Of a stretch of DNA of 6,014 bases, positions 1-6,014 are shown piece by piece (the stretch's first letter is position 1; each line of letters starts with the position of its first letter). The notes beneath the pieces were generated by a model, which worked only from the letters and a program-made list of their open reading frames with translations, was not told the origin of the DNA and searched no databases. This DNA is from Bacillota bacterium (GTDB lineage Bacteria > Armatimonadota > Hebobacteria > Hebobacterales > Hebobacteraceae): assembly GCA_030597345.1 (NCBI GenBank), contig JAUVSA010000138.1, positions 1 through 6,014 on the forward strand. Direction: 5' to 3'. Both the position numbers and the translations under genes were made by a program.

Positions 1-703
1 GCACGACCTCGCCGCTGATCTGGAGCTTCTGTGGCGTCGACACATTTGCCGCGGTCACGTGCGCGGTGAGGTCCAGTTCTCCTGCCCGCGCGGCCATGAA
101 GTGGAAGAGCACCCAGCGGATTTCGCCGGGCTGCAGATCCCCCATCAAGGCGCAGACCGAGTGTGCCGGGCTCTCCAGGAAGGCCTCCGGCGGCTGGATG
201 TATTGGCAAGTCAAGCGCCGCAGGCTCCGCCCGGTGATGTAGACTTCGACATCCTGGGCGGGGCGCTCCGCCTCGTTCCGCACCAGCACCTTCACGTCGA
301 ATCCCGAGTCCCGAAAGCTGACTGATGGCACGCTGACACTGGCACGAAGGAGTGCGGGCGGCGGAGGCAGCGTCGCCCCGCGGTAGATGTGGATGAACCC
401 GAATATGGCCAGGATGGCGGCCAGAGCGGCGAGGGGCACAGTTCTTACCAGCCCCAGTGCGGGCCTGCGTTTCCGTTCCGCGGCGAGGGAGGACTGGAAG
501 TCGAGGCAGGTCAACACTGCGTCGGGATCGACGATCTTCTCGTCGAGACGATGGGAGAGATGCGTGCAATCCAGGAGCCGCGCGTCGTAGTAGTCGCAGT
601 ATCGACATTTCCCTAGAAGCTCCCGGCACCGGCGGCACCTCGCCAGCCGGCGACGGCCGTTCGGGTTGATGGTGCCGCAAATCGGACACCGAACCGTTGC
701 CAC
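1..703 (-). CDS. Zinc-ribbon, single-pass membrane protein with beta-rich outer domain (3' end beyond window)
   Basis: I do not recognise a named family. The frame is open for 234 codons from a GTG at 703 to the window edge with no stop, so the C-terminus is missing. Seen: three CxxC pairs (C6/C9, C23/C26, C33/C36) followed by C46-x-H48, spaced like a double zinc ribbon with arginine-rich linkers; a linker of mixed charge; a hydrophobic helix at about residues 88-107; a proline run (113-116); then an alternating beta-strand-like region (about 120-234) with the 'VRNEAERPAQDVEVYI' pattern typical of CARDB/Ig-like adhesion folds. Basic residues before the helix suggest the zinc ribbon is cytoplasmic and the beta domain is outside. 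The start is forced: an in-frame TGA lies at 722-724, GTG 703 is the only start codon after it, and a purine-rich ribosome site lies six bases upstream. Function is unknown; a membrane sensor or scaffold is only inference. That it is a real gene is well supported by the composition, the promoter and the ribosome site. Confidence 0.8.
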   Translation of the reverse strand, partial: MATVRCPICGTINPNGRRRLARCRRCRELLGKCRYCDYYDARLLDCTHLSHRLDEKIVDPDAVLTCLDFQSSLAAERKRRPALGLVRTVPLAALAAILAIFGFIHIYRGATLPPPPALLRASVSVPSVSFRDSGFDVKVLVRNEAERPAQDVEVYITGRSLRRLTCQYIQPPEAFLESPAHSVCALMGDLQPGEIRWVLFHFMAARAGELDLTAHVTAANVSTPQKLQISGEVV

Positions 704-709
704 GCGCCA

Positions 710-716
710 CCCCCCT
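710..716 (-). promoter_or_regulatory. Ribosome binding site fixing the GTG start at 703
   Basis: On the minus strand, AGGGGGG ends six bases before the GTG at 703. It resembles a Shine-Dalgarno core (G-rich rather than AGGAGG). An in-frame TGA at 722-724 lies just upstream, so no longer version of the protein is possible. A second GTG at 709-707 is in another frame. Confidence 0.55.
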
Positions 717-770
717 GTGGCTCAGCGCTGTCGGGCTGCTTGCGGGGCCGGACTGCACTCCCGTCTGTCG

Positions 771-794
771 CCCGGGCGGATAACTCCGCACGGG
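771..794 (-). other. Stem-loop in the leader of the zinc-ribbon gene
   Basis: Read on the minus strand, CCCG-T-GCGGA, loop GTTA, TCCGC-C-CGGG forms a hairpin of 4+5 base pairs with a single T.C mismatch. It lies about 14-37 bases after the predicted transcription start. No T-run follows it, so it is not a standard intrinsic terminator. It may stabilise the leader or be a binding site; it could also be chance in GC-rich DNA. Confidence 0.4.
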
Positions 795-814
795 GACTCG
801 CACCCGGCGGCCCG

Positions 815-844
815 AGTATAGGGGTCTGGTCGGGGGGCTGTCAA
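815..844 (-). promoter_or_regulatory. Sigma70-type promoter for the zinc-ribbon gene
   Basis: On the minus strand a perfect -35 box TTGACA (844-839) is followed after exactly 18 bases by TATACT (820-815), five of six matches to TATAAT. This stands out in GC-rich surroundings. Transcription should start near 808, giving a leader of about 105 bases before the GTG at 703. It lies just after the stop of the nucleotidyltransferase gene, so the zinc-ribbon gene begins its own transcription unit, though read-through from upstream is possible because no clear terminator is visible. Confidence 0.75.
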
Positions 845-868
845 GGCGGGGGTCGCCCCGACCGGGGA

Positions 869-1636
869 TCAGCGGGAGTCGAAGGAAGCGGCCGCCCGTC
901 GCGCGAGGTTCAGATCCTCAAGCTTGTCGACGTCGAAACCCAGCTCGGGATAGGTGCTGATTATGGCGGCGACTTTGCCCCCTACGATCTGGCTCGCCCG
1001 CGCCTCCAACCGAGAGAGAGAAAGCCGGCGGGTGACCAGAGCGAAGATGAAACCGAGGCCGAAGATGGCGGCCAGCTTCAGGGGGTTCTTGCGGGCGGCG
1101 AAGAGCTTCTCTATGAGCTCCCGGCGGAGCTGGAGGAAGTCACGTTTCACTACCACGGCGTTGCCCCCGGTGTAGACGCCATCCTTCAGTGTCACATATG
1201 TGCGACGCGCGCCGGGGAACTCGCGCTCGCAGGACTCTCTGGGGATGATGGGATAGGCGACGTCGGCCCGCGCGGCCAACGCCTGCTGCGCGAGGTCATT
1301 GATGGCGGCCGATGTTATCAGGGGAATGTCCGCGGTCAACAGCAGCAGCGCGTCGGTGCCGCCGGCATGGGCCTGGATGCCGCGCTGGATATTGTCGACG
1401 AAGGCGTCACCTGCCGGCACGCGGATGTCCACAGCATCCTCACTGACTGCAAGCTGTACCGGCTCCGGGGCGACCAGCGCCACCTCGCCCACCGAAGAGG
1501 CGCCCCGGAGTGCGGCCAACGTCCTTTGGATCATCGGAACGCCGCCGACCTCGAGGAGGGGGCGATGGATGATTCCCGTCTCCGCGGCTATCTCTCCACG
1601 GTCCACACCGCCCGCCAGCACTACTGCATCTAACAT
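869..1636 (-). CDS. MobA-like nucleotidyltransferase (NTP_transf_3 type)
   Basis: A 255-residue protein of the GT-A/Rossmann-like nucleotidyltransferase fold, which moves an NMP from an NTP to a phosphorylated or cofactor acceptor; the acceptor here is unknown. Seen: N-terminal LAGG loop (7-10), the 'PLLEVGGVPMI' segment (26-36), the metal-binding TADIPL (101-106, D103), TGGN (156-159) and a closing GFDVDKLEDL (233-242) that supplies the second acidic pair. The usual Lys of the 'K-x-L-x-x-x-G-x-P' motif appears as R25. Residues 180-215 form a basic then hydrophobic stretch, probably a helical insertion rather than a true membrane span. The DxxRP signature of IspD is absent, as is the GlmU beta-helix, so neither is likely despite the ispE neighbour. 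The ATG at 1636 follows the ispE stop by five bases, with GGAGG at 1647-1651 as ribosome site; the longer upstream frame lies inside ispE and is not used. Cytoplasmic; co-transcribed with ispE. Confidence 0.85.
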   Translation of the reverse strand: MLDAVVLAGGVDRGEIAAETGIIHRPLLEVGGVPMIQRTLAALRGASSVGEVALVAPEPVQLAVSEDAVDIRVPAGDAFVDNIQRGIQAHAGGTDALLLLTADIPLITSAAINDLAQQALAARADVAYPIIPRESCEREFPGARRTYVTLKDGVYTGGNAVVVKRDFLQLRRELIEKLFAARKNPLKLAAIFGLGFIFALVTRRLSLSRLEARASQIVGGKVAAIISTYPELGFDVDKLEDLNLARRAAASFDSR

Positions 1637-1641
1637 GAGAG

Positions 1642-2553
1642 CTATGCCTCCGCAGCCTCTCGAATCAACAGGCTCTCCGGAGCGGGCACCGTCGGCACCG
1701 CCTCCACCCAAGGCCATCGATCTCGGAGCTTGGCCGCGATGGCATTGGCGGCTTCCTCGCCGGGAGCCATGCCGAATACAGCGGACCCGCTGCCGGAGAG
1801 GGCCGCGCCGGAGCAACCGGCGTCAATCAGCGCTGCTTTCGCCTCCCGCGCTTCCGCGATGCCGGCCATTTCGATGGTTTCGAAGTCGTTATGGAGAGTC
1901 TTTGCCAGTGCCGGCAGGTCGCCTTCCTTTGCCGCCTTCACGGTCCGCTGTGCTGCCCGAGTCAGGCCTTTACGGCGACTCCGAGATGTCCGTCGCCCCA
2001 GGGCCCGGTAGGCCTGCGAGGTGGAGACGCGACGCTCTGGCGCGACCAATACCAGCCAGGCCGCGATCGCGGGCAGAGCTTGGAGCTTCTCTCCCTTGCC
2101 CCGCGCGAGGCAGCAGCCGCCCAGCAAGAAGAAGGGGACGTCTGCCCCAATCTCCGAGGCGAGCTCCAGCAACTCCTCGCCTGTGAGCGGGAGCCCCCAC
2201 ATGTGTGCCAGTCCCGCCAAGGTGGCTGCTGCGTCGCTGCTGCCTCCTCCGAGGCCGGCGCCGGCGGGGATCGATTTCTCCAGCCTGATGGCGACGCCTC
2301 CAGAGTCCTTTGCGCGCTTCATGAGGAGATCGGCCGCCTGCCAGCACAGATTCGATTCATCGGCCGGGACCCCGGCGGTGTTGGCCTCCAGCGCAATCCG
2401 AGACTCGCCGGAGGTGGGCTCCAGATAGAGGCGATCCCAAAGGCCTATGGTGTGGAGAATCGTCTCCACCTCGTGAAATCCGTCCGTGCGTCGCTCCAGG
2501 ACGCGCAGACAGAGATTGACCTTGGCGGCGGCGCGGACGACCACGCGCTTCAT
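1642..2553 (-). CDS. ispE: 4-diphosphocytidyl-2-C-methyl-D-erythritol kinase (IspE)
   Basis: A GHMP-family kinase that phosphorylates the 2-hydroxyl of CDP-ME with ATP, the fourth step of the MEP route to IPP and DMAPP; cytoplasmic. The 303-residue length is normal for the family. Seen: AAAKVNL near the N-terminus, with K11 matching the catalytic Lys of E. coli IspE; 'RRTDGFHEVETI' (21-32), the substrate loop; the ATP-binding glycine loop PAGAGLGGGSSDAAA (96-110); GADVPFFLLGG (136-146), with D138 the likely catalytic Asp; and the GHMP C-terminal motif LSGSGSAVFG (252-261). The segment around 186-200 is rich in Arg/Ser/Lys. The ATG at 2553 is chosen because it puts K11 in place and forms a four-base ATGA overlap with the rsmA stop, implying translational coupling; AGGACAGG just upstream is the probable ribosome site. 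A frame extension to 2649 lies entirely inside rsmA. Very secure identification. Confidence 0.97.
   Translation of the reverse strand: MKRVVVRAAAKVNLCLRVLERRTDGFHEVETILHTIGLWDRLYLEPTSGESRIALEANTAGVPADESNLCWQAADLLMKRAKDSGGVAIRLEKSIPAGAGLGGGSSDAAATLAGLAHMWGLPLTGEELLELASEIGADVPFFLLGGCCLARGKGEKLQALPAIAAWLVLVAPERRVSTSQAYRALGRRTSRSRRKGLTRAAQRTVKAAKEGDLPALAKTLHNDFETIEMAGIAEAREAKAALIDAGCSGAALSGSGSAVFGMAPGEEAANAIAAKLRDRWPWVEAVPTVPAPESLLIREAAEA
2550..2553 (-). promoter_or_regulatory. ATGA stop/start overlap coupling rsmA to ispE
   Basis: The minus strand reads ATGA here: the ispE start ATG (2553-2551) overlaps the rsmA stop TGA (2552-2550). Such overlaps usually let terminating ribosomes restart on the next gene, so ispE synthesis probably depends on rsmA translation. 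Confidence 0.8.
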
Positions 2554-3440
2554 CGGGGCCTGTCCTGCAACTGCGCGAGCGCGCTGGCCAAGCGCAAGAA
2601 TTCGGCCTCGCTCAGAGTCTCCGCGCGCCGCGCCTGATCTATGCCGCATTGGGAAAGCAGGCGCTTCGCTTCGCTCTTCGACAGGTCCATTACACTGGCG
2701 TGCGCGAGAGCGTTGGACAGAGTCTTACGCCGGACGCCAAAGGCAGCTCGAACCACCCGGCGAAATGCCGGTTCCAGCGAAGCAGAGAGCAATGCCGGCC
2801 GCCGGACATTCAGGGTAAGGATGGTCGAATCGACCCGCGGCCGCGGCCAGAAGCAGGTCCTCGATACGCTCGTCACGATCTCCACCTCAAAGAGCGTCTG
2901 CAGAATCACCGACAGTGTCCCCCGGGTGCGAGTGCCCGGCGGGGCCGCCAGCCGTTCCGCTACCTCCGCTTGGACCATTATCACCATGCGCTCTGCCCAT
3001 TCCCTCGTCTCCGCGAGACGGAGCAGGGCAGGACCGGTGATCGCGTACGGCAGGTTCGCCACTACTCGCCACTGTCCCTTGAACTCGGAGCCGAGCACCT
3101 GGCCCCAGTCCACCTCCAGCATATCGGCACAGACAACGGTTGCGCCGTCGCCCACCGTCTCGTGGAGAATTGCCACCAGTGTGGGGTCAACTTCGATGGC
3201 GACTACTCGGCGCGCGGTTGCCGCGAGGGCCGCGGTCACGGCCCCTGCGCCGGCTCCCACCTCCAGCACAGGCTCTTGCCCCGCGAGCTGGGCCGCCTCC
3301 ACGATCTTCCGGACGATGTTTCTGTCCACCAGGAACGTCTGTCCCAGCCGGCGCCGCGGGCGGAACCCATGACGCCGGAAGAGCGCGCGGAGCTGTGTGG
3401 GGAGAATCGGGTCGGGTGTGCGCGGCAGGTCCTTGCTCAC
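2550..3440 (-). CDS. rsmA: 16S rRNA dimethyladenosine transferase (RsmA/KsgA)
   Basis: Uses S-adenosylmethionine to dimethylate two adjacent adenines in the helix-45 loop of 16S rRNA (A1518/A1519 in E. coli) late in 30S assembly; cytoplasmic. Seen in 296 residues (family about 260-300): RLGQTFLVD (31-39), the SAM motif VLEVGAGAGAVT (58-69), the ribose-binding acidic E83 in VAIEVD, D106 in the CADML motif, the catalytic NLPY (129-132), and CFWPRPRVDS (196-205), then a helical C-terminal domain from about 215. The family's 'QKEVA' and 'KxYGxLS' segments read QAEVA (157-161) and RTRGTLS (171-177), a mild divergence. The start is GTG at 3440, 16 bases after the esterase stop, with only a weak GAGAG ribosome site; the LGQ motif position agrees with this start. 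The stop overlaps the ispE start. Pairing with ispE is common in bacteria. Confidence 0.96.
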   Translation of the reverse strand: MSKDLPRTPDPILPTQLRALFRRHGFRPRRRLGQTFLVDRNIVRKIVEAAQLAGQEPVLEVGAGAGAVTAALAATARRVVAIEVDPTLVAILHETVGDGATVVCADMLEVDWGQVLGSEFKGQWRVVANLPYAITGPALLRLAETREWAERMVIMVQAEVAERLAAPPGTRTRGTLSVILQTLFEVEIVTSVSRTCFWPRPRVDSTILTLNVRRPALLSASLEPAFRRVVRAAFGVRRKTLSNALAHASVMDLSKSEAKRLLSQCGIDQARRAETLSEAEFLRLASALAQLQDRPR

Positions 3441-3456
3441 CTGAACGTACTCTCTC

Positions 3457-5370
3457 TCAGGACAGGGGCTCGGGGCCCAGGATCTTCGCCAGCCATTCGA
3501 ACTTGTGGTTCCAGAGCTCCTCGCCGCCCACGTCGTGTCCCGCCTCCGGGAAGGGGATCACCTCGGCAGGGCCGGGGAGAACGTTGGCGAGGCCGTAGAC
3601 GGCGGCCGGCAGCGACACGGGGTCAAGCAGACCCACGCGCAGGAGCACGGGGCACTTGATATTGGGCGCGAAGTTGACCGCGTCGAAGTAGGAGAGCGTC
3701 CGCGCGACCCGGCTGGCCGCACCTGGATGCCGGCGAATGTATCGGGCGATTTCTGTATACGGCCAGGCGGCCGACCGGACGGAAAGCGGGAAGTCGCACA
3801 ACATGGGAGCGTCCGCGGCGACGGCCCGGATATCCGGGTGGAGGGCGGATAGGAGAAGGGCCAGTCCGCCGCCCTCGCTCACCCCGAGCACGGCGATTTG
3901 CTCCGGGTCGGCCTCCTCTCGCGCCCGGAGGAAGCGAATCGCGCGCAGTGCGTGGGCCACGATCTCTCGGTATACATAGGTGTCCGGTGACTCTATGCCC
4001 TGAGTGCAGTAGTCCTCAAAGGGGCGGGGACGAGCTCTATCGACAGGATTGCCGCGCACGTCGATGGCGAGAATCGCGTAGCCACGGCGCGCCAGCGCCA
4101 GTGGGGGGTGGATGGGGCGCGCGCCGTAGCCGGAGAGATAGAGAATGGCGGGGGCCGGCCCGGGCCGACGCGGCACCAAGTACCACCCGTGGATCGTCTT
4201 GTGGGCGATGCCAGCGTACTGGACAACCCAGACGCTGACGCCCCGACGCGAGCGCGACTCATCGAGCACCATCCGGAAGTCAGGCGGGCCATCGCCAACC
4301 TCTGCCAGGAGGCGGTTCCAGAACTGTTCGAAGTCCGGTGGCCGCGTGGCTGAGGGTTCGATGTCCTTCACTCGGTAGCCGGCCATCGCCCGCGCCGTCG
4401 CCACCTCTTTCCCCTCGGCCAATACCGTCACCCGGGCTTGGTAGAAGTCGGGGGCGCTTACCTCCCACCGGAGGCCGGTCTCCGTGACCTGCTTGGCCGG
4501 CAGCGCAACCGCAGAACTCGAGTACACCACCAACTCGCTGCGGGAGGCCGACAGCTCCAGAGACAACAGCCCGTCAAGCGTCCTCTCCGATCGATTGTCA
4601 ATCGCGATCTGGAGTTGAATGGGCTCGTCAGGCGGCACCAGTGCATTGTCGTCCGGGACGGCAGCTCGCATCCCGACCAACTGCTCGAGGGTGGCCTTGG
4701 GGGGCTCGCCGAGGCCGGCTCGCAGCCGTACTTCCCGCCTGCCCTGGGGCGGGATGCGGCTGACCTCCCAGACCTGTCGCCCCAGCCACGGCCCCCAGAT
4801 GCGGGTGCCGCCGGAGAGCTCGAGGTAGGCGCCGCTTTGGGTGGCGAAGCGAACCTCGCCCCACGGCTCGTTGGCCGGCGCCGCCGCCGCCTCGCCCGTC
4901 GGCGGGTGGGTGGCGATTGTCACCTTGGGAGTGAGAACCATGAAGTAGGGCACGGGCCTGGAGCTCTTGTTCTCGAGCGAGATGCGGATTTCGTCGGGCA
5001 GGAACCGGTACTGGACCGAGTAGGTGCCATCGGTCGCGTCCATGAAGGCAGACCCCTGTTGGGCCAGTTGACCGAGCTCGCGGGGGCCGTCAGCATAGAA
5101 GAAGGAGCCGAGTGAGATGGCGACGCGGTCGTCGAGCATCTCGGTTTCGCCGACGCGGAGGGAGTGGAGGTTGCCGTCCTGCCCGATCAGCGCGCGATAG
5201 CCGGAGGCCTCCACCAGCACGCTTCCCTCCGGCTGCGGGATCAACTTCACATGGGAGGGTGGCGCGTAGGGATGCGCGGCGGTATCTGTGGGGCGCGACG
5301 CGCCGAACGCCCCTCCCGCCGCCAGGGCCAGAAAAAGGCAGGCGAGAACCGGCCGCAGTCCTTTCGCCAT
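3457..5370 (-). CDS. Exported CE7-type esterase (acetyl xylan esterase-like), multidomain
   Basis: A 637-residue alpha/beta hydrolase whose C-terminal half matches the CE7/AXE1 family, which removes acetyl groups from xylo-oligosaccharides and related esters. Seen: signal peptide (n-region MAKGLR, hydrophobic core about 7-22, likely cut near AFG/AS, no lipobox); beta-rich region about 40-235 of unrecognised fold; Ig-like segment about 244-332; then CE7 entry motif RPPDFEQFW (343-351), DVRGN (437-441), nucleophile elbow GVSEGG with S498, PMLCDF (522-527), a 'SYFDAVNFA' run, GLLDP with D583 and GHD with H612 as Ser-Asp-His triad. Usual CE7 motifs RGQ, GxSQGG and HE are altered to RGN, GVSEGG and HD, so the substrate may differ. 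Start choice: ATG 5370 gives the cleanest signal peptide; in-frame ATGs at 5394 and 5415 are possible, adding 8 or 15 residues. The substrate is unproven and the job beside housekeeping genes is unclear. Confidence 0.88.
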   Translation of the reverse strand: MAKGLRPVLACLFLALAAGGAFGASRPTDTAAHPYAPPSHVKLIPQPEGSVLVEASGYRALIGQDGNLHSLRVGETEMLDDRVAISLGSFFYADGPRELGQLAQQGSAFMDATDGTYSVQYRFLPDEIRISLENKSSRPVPYFMVLTPKVTIATHPPTGEAAAAPANEPWGEVRFATQSGAYLELSGGTRIWGPWLGRQVWEVSRIPPQGRREVRLRAGLGEPPKATLEQLVGMRAAVPDDNALVPPDEPIQLQIAIDNRSERTLDGLLSLELSASRSELVVYSSSAVALPAKQVTETGLRWEVSAPDFYQARVTVLAEGKEVATARAMAGYRVKDIEPSATRPPDFEQFWNRLLAEVGDGPPDFRMVLDESRSRRGVSVWVVQYAGIAHKTIHGWYLVPRRPGPAPAILYLSGYGARPIHPPLALARRGYAILAIDVRGNPVDRARPRPFEDYCTQGIESPDTYVYREIVAHALRAIRFLRAREEADPEQIAVLGVSEGGGLALLLSALHPDIRAVAADAPMLCDFPLSVRSAAWPYTEIARYIRRHPGAASRVARTLSYFDAVNFAPNIKCPVLLRVGLLDPVSLPAAVYGLANVLPGPAEVIPFPEAGHDVGGEELWNHKFEWLAKILGPEPLS

Positions 5371-5471
5371 GCCCTGCTTCAGATGCGCGGCCATCCGCTT
5401 CCACTCGAAGCTCATAGCTCGTTCAATAGGATCGACACTCAGACAGGGCAAAAGTCGCGGGCAAGGGGCGG

Positions 5472-6014
5472 CTACGATTCCCGCCATCGACGCGGGAGGA
5501 AGTGCGATTGAAACCGCTGGGCCGCGAATCGATCCGTCATGCCGGCCAGGTAGTCGCAGACCACGCGCGCCAGCCGCGCGCTGCTCGCCGAGGCCGCCTG
5601 CTCTCCGCCGTTGACCTCCTGGGGGTGGTCCATGTAGAAGCGGAACAGGCTCTTGACCATCCCGGCGACCCTCTCTGCGTCAGATCCCGCCACGGCCTCG
5701 CCCTGGTAGACACGCTCGAAGAGGAAGTCCTTCAGCCGGTTCGATGCCTCCTCTACCGCCGTTCCCGAGGAGACGGCCGGGTGGCCCTGGCTGTGGGAGA
5801 TGATGTCGGTCACCATTGTCGTAATCCGCTTCGCGTGGGTATCGCCGAGCGCGGATATGCAGTCCGGCGGCAGATCGTCGACCGATATCAGACCGGCGCG
5901 GACGGCGTCATCGATGTCGTGGTTGATGTATGCAATACGGTCGGCATACATCACGATCTGTCCTTCGAGGGTGCTCGGCGCGGCCTCCGACGCTTTGGGG
6001 AGATCCTCCATCCC
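5472..6014 (-). CDS. dgt: dGTPase-like HD triphosphohydrolase, C-terminal part (5' end beyond window)
   Basis: Only the last 180 codons are present; the frame is open through 6014, so the N-terminus with the first HD-motif histidines lies outside. The family cleaves dGTP (or other dNTPs) to the deoxynucleoside and triphosphate, balancing dNTP pools in the cytoplasm. Seen: LEGQIVMYADRIAYINHDIDD (about residues 15-35 from the Met at 6011), the highly conserved segment whose Asp completes the HD metal site; RITTMVTDI (62-70); LKDFLFERVY (93-102), the LRxFmFenVY motif; and the closing VVCDYLAGMTDRFA (150-163), diagnostic of dGTPase-like proteins. The Met at 6011 is internal, since the conserved N-terminal HD motifs are missing before it. 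Ends in TAG at 5474-5472, about 100 bases before the esterase start. In many bacteria this gene precedes dnaG; here it does not. The exact nucleotide preference cannot be judged from this part. Confidence 0.92.
   Translation of the reverse strand, partial: GMEDLPKASEAAPSTLEGQIVMYADRIAYINHDIDDAVRAGLISVDDLPPDCISALGDTHAKRITTMVTDIISHSQGHPAVSSGTAVEEASNRLKDFLFERVYQGEAVAGSDAERVAGMVKSLFRFYMDHPQEVNGGEQAASASSARLARVVCDYLAGMTDRFAAQRFQSHFLPRRWRES

Noticed and set aside
851..867. Small hairpins (GGTCG-CCC-CGACC and CCCC-GACC-GGGG) just after the nucleotidyltransferase stop as a terminator
   Set aside because: Stems are only 4-5 pairs, mutually exclusive, and no T-run follows on the minus strand; weak evidence for an intrinsic terminator.
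740..1633. Plus-strand open frame of 297 codons
   Set aside because: It is antisense to the nucleotidyltransferase, which has clear family motifs; the predicted protein is low-complexity with no recognisable domain. Long antisense frames are expected in GC-rich genes.
869..1636. Assignment of the nucleotidyltransferase as IspD or GlmU
   Set aside because: No DxxRP signature of IspD and no left-handed beta-helix repeats of GlmU; the motifs fit the MobA-like group.
1637..1816. N-terminal extension of the nucleotidyltransferase by 60 codons
   Set aside because: It overlaps ispE, and the protein proper begins at the ATG at 1636 just before the LAGG nucleotide loop.
2554..2649. N-terminal extension of ispE by 32 codons
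   Set aside because: It lies wholly within rsmA, and the ATGA start at 2553 puts the catalytic Lys at the normal position near residue 10.
2649..3659. Plus-strand open frame of 336 codons, and similar ones at 1299-2186 and 4438-5115
   Set aside because: These are shadows of rsmA, ispE and the esterase, rich in Arg/Pro/Gly/His and without recognisable motifs or ribosome sites.
5423..5451. Possible promoter before the esterase (TTGCCC-17-TATTGA, minus strand)
   Set aside because: Only four and three matches to the consensus boxes, easily found by chance. If real, it would start transcription near the ATG at 5415 and favour the starts at 5394 or 5370.

Overview
This is a compact, GC-rich bacterial chromosome segment (roughly 60-65% G+C by eye, not counted). 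Every gene I can support lies on the minus strand, so transcription runs from high to low coordinates. The bacterial features are an MEP-pathway isoprenoid gene (ispE), a bacterial-type KsgA/RsmA rRNA methylase, a dGTPase-like HD hydrolase, GTG starts, ATGA coupling and a consensus sigma70 promoter. I cannot name a genus. The esterase and the uncharacterised zinc-ribbon protein would fit several poorly cultured, GC-rich phyla (Armatimonadota-like lineages are one guess), but nothing here proves that.

Layout in transcription order: (1) 6014-5472, C-terminal 180 codons of a dGTPase-like triphosphohydrolase, cut by the window edge; (2) 5370-3457 (start possibly at 5394 or 5415), a predicted exported, multidomain CE7-type (acetyl xylan esterase-like) alpha/beta hydrolase; (3) 3440-2550, rsmA/ksgA; (4) 2553-1642, ispE, overlapping rsmA by ATGA; (5) 1636-869, a MobA-like nucleotidyltransferase five bases after ispE; (6) a gap of about 165 bases holding a near-perfect sigma70 promoter and a stem-loop; (7) 703 to beyond 1, a previously unlabelled membrane protein with an N-terminal multi-CxxC zinc ribbon, one transmembrane helix and a beta-rich outer domain, cut by the left edge.

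rsmA, ispE and the nucleotidyltransferase are packed tightly enough to be one operon, and the esterase stop lies only 16 bases before rsmA, so the block probably runs from the dGTPase or the esterase through to the nucleotidyltransferase. The housekeeping content is nucleotide-pool control, ribosome maturation and isoprenoid precursor synthesis. The secreted carbohydrate-esterase-like protein is the functional outsider. The zinc-ribbon gene starts a separate transcription unit with its own promoter.

I found no RNA genes, insertion sequences, CRISPR arrays or repeat families. The long plus-strand open frames are antisense shadows of the genes listed. I see no clear previously undescribed system. 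The points most worth a second look are the zinc-ribbon membrane protein with its promoter and leader, and the divergent active-site motifs and large N-terminal extension of the CE7-like protein.
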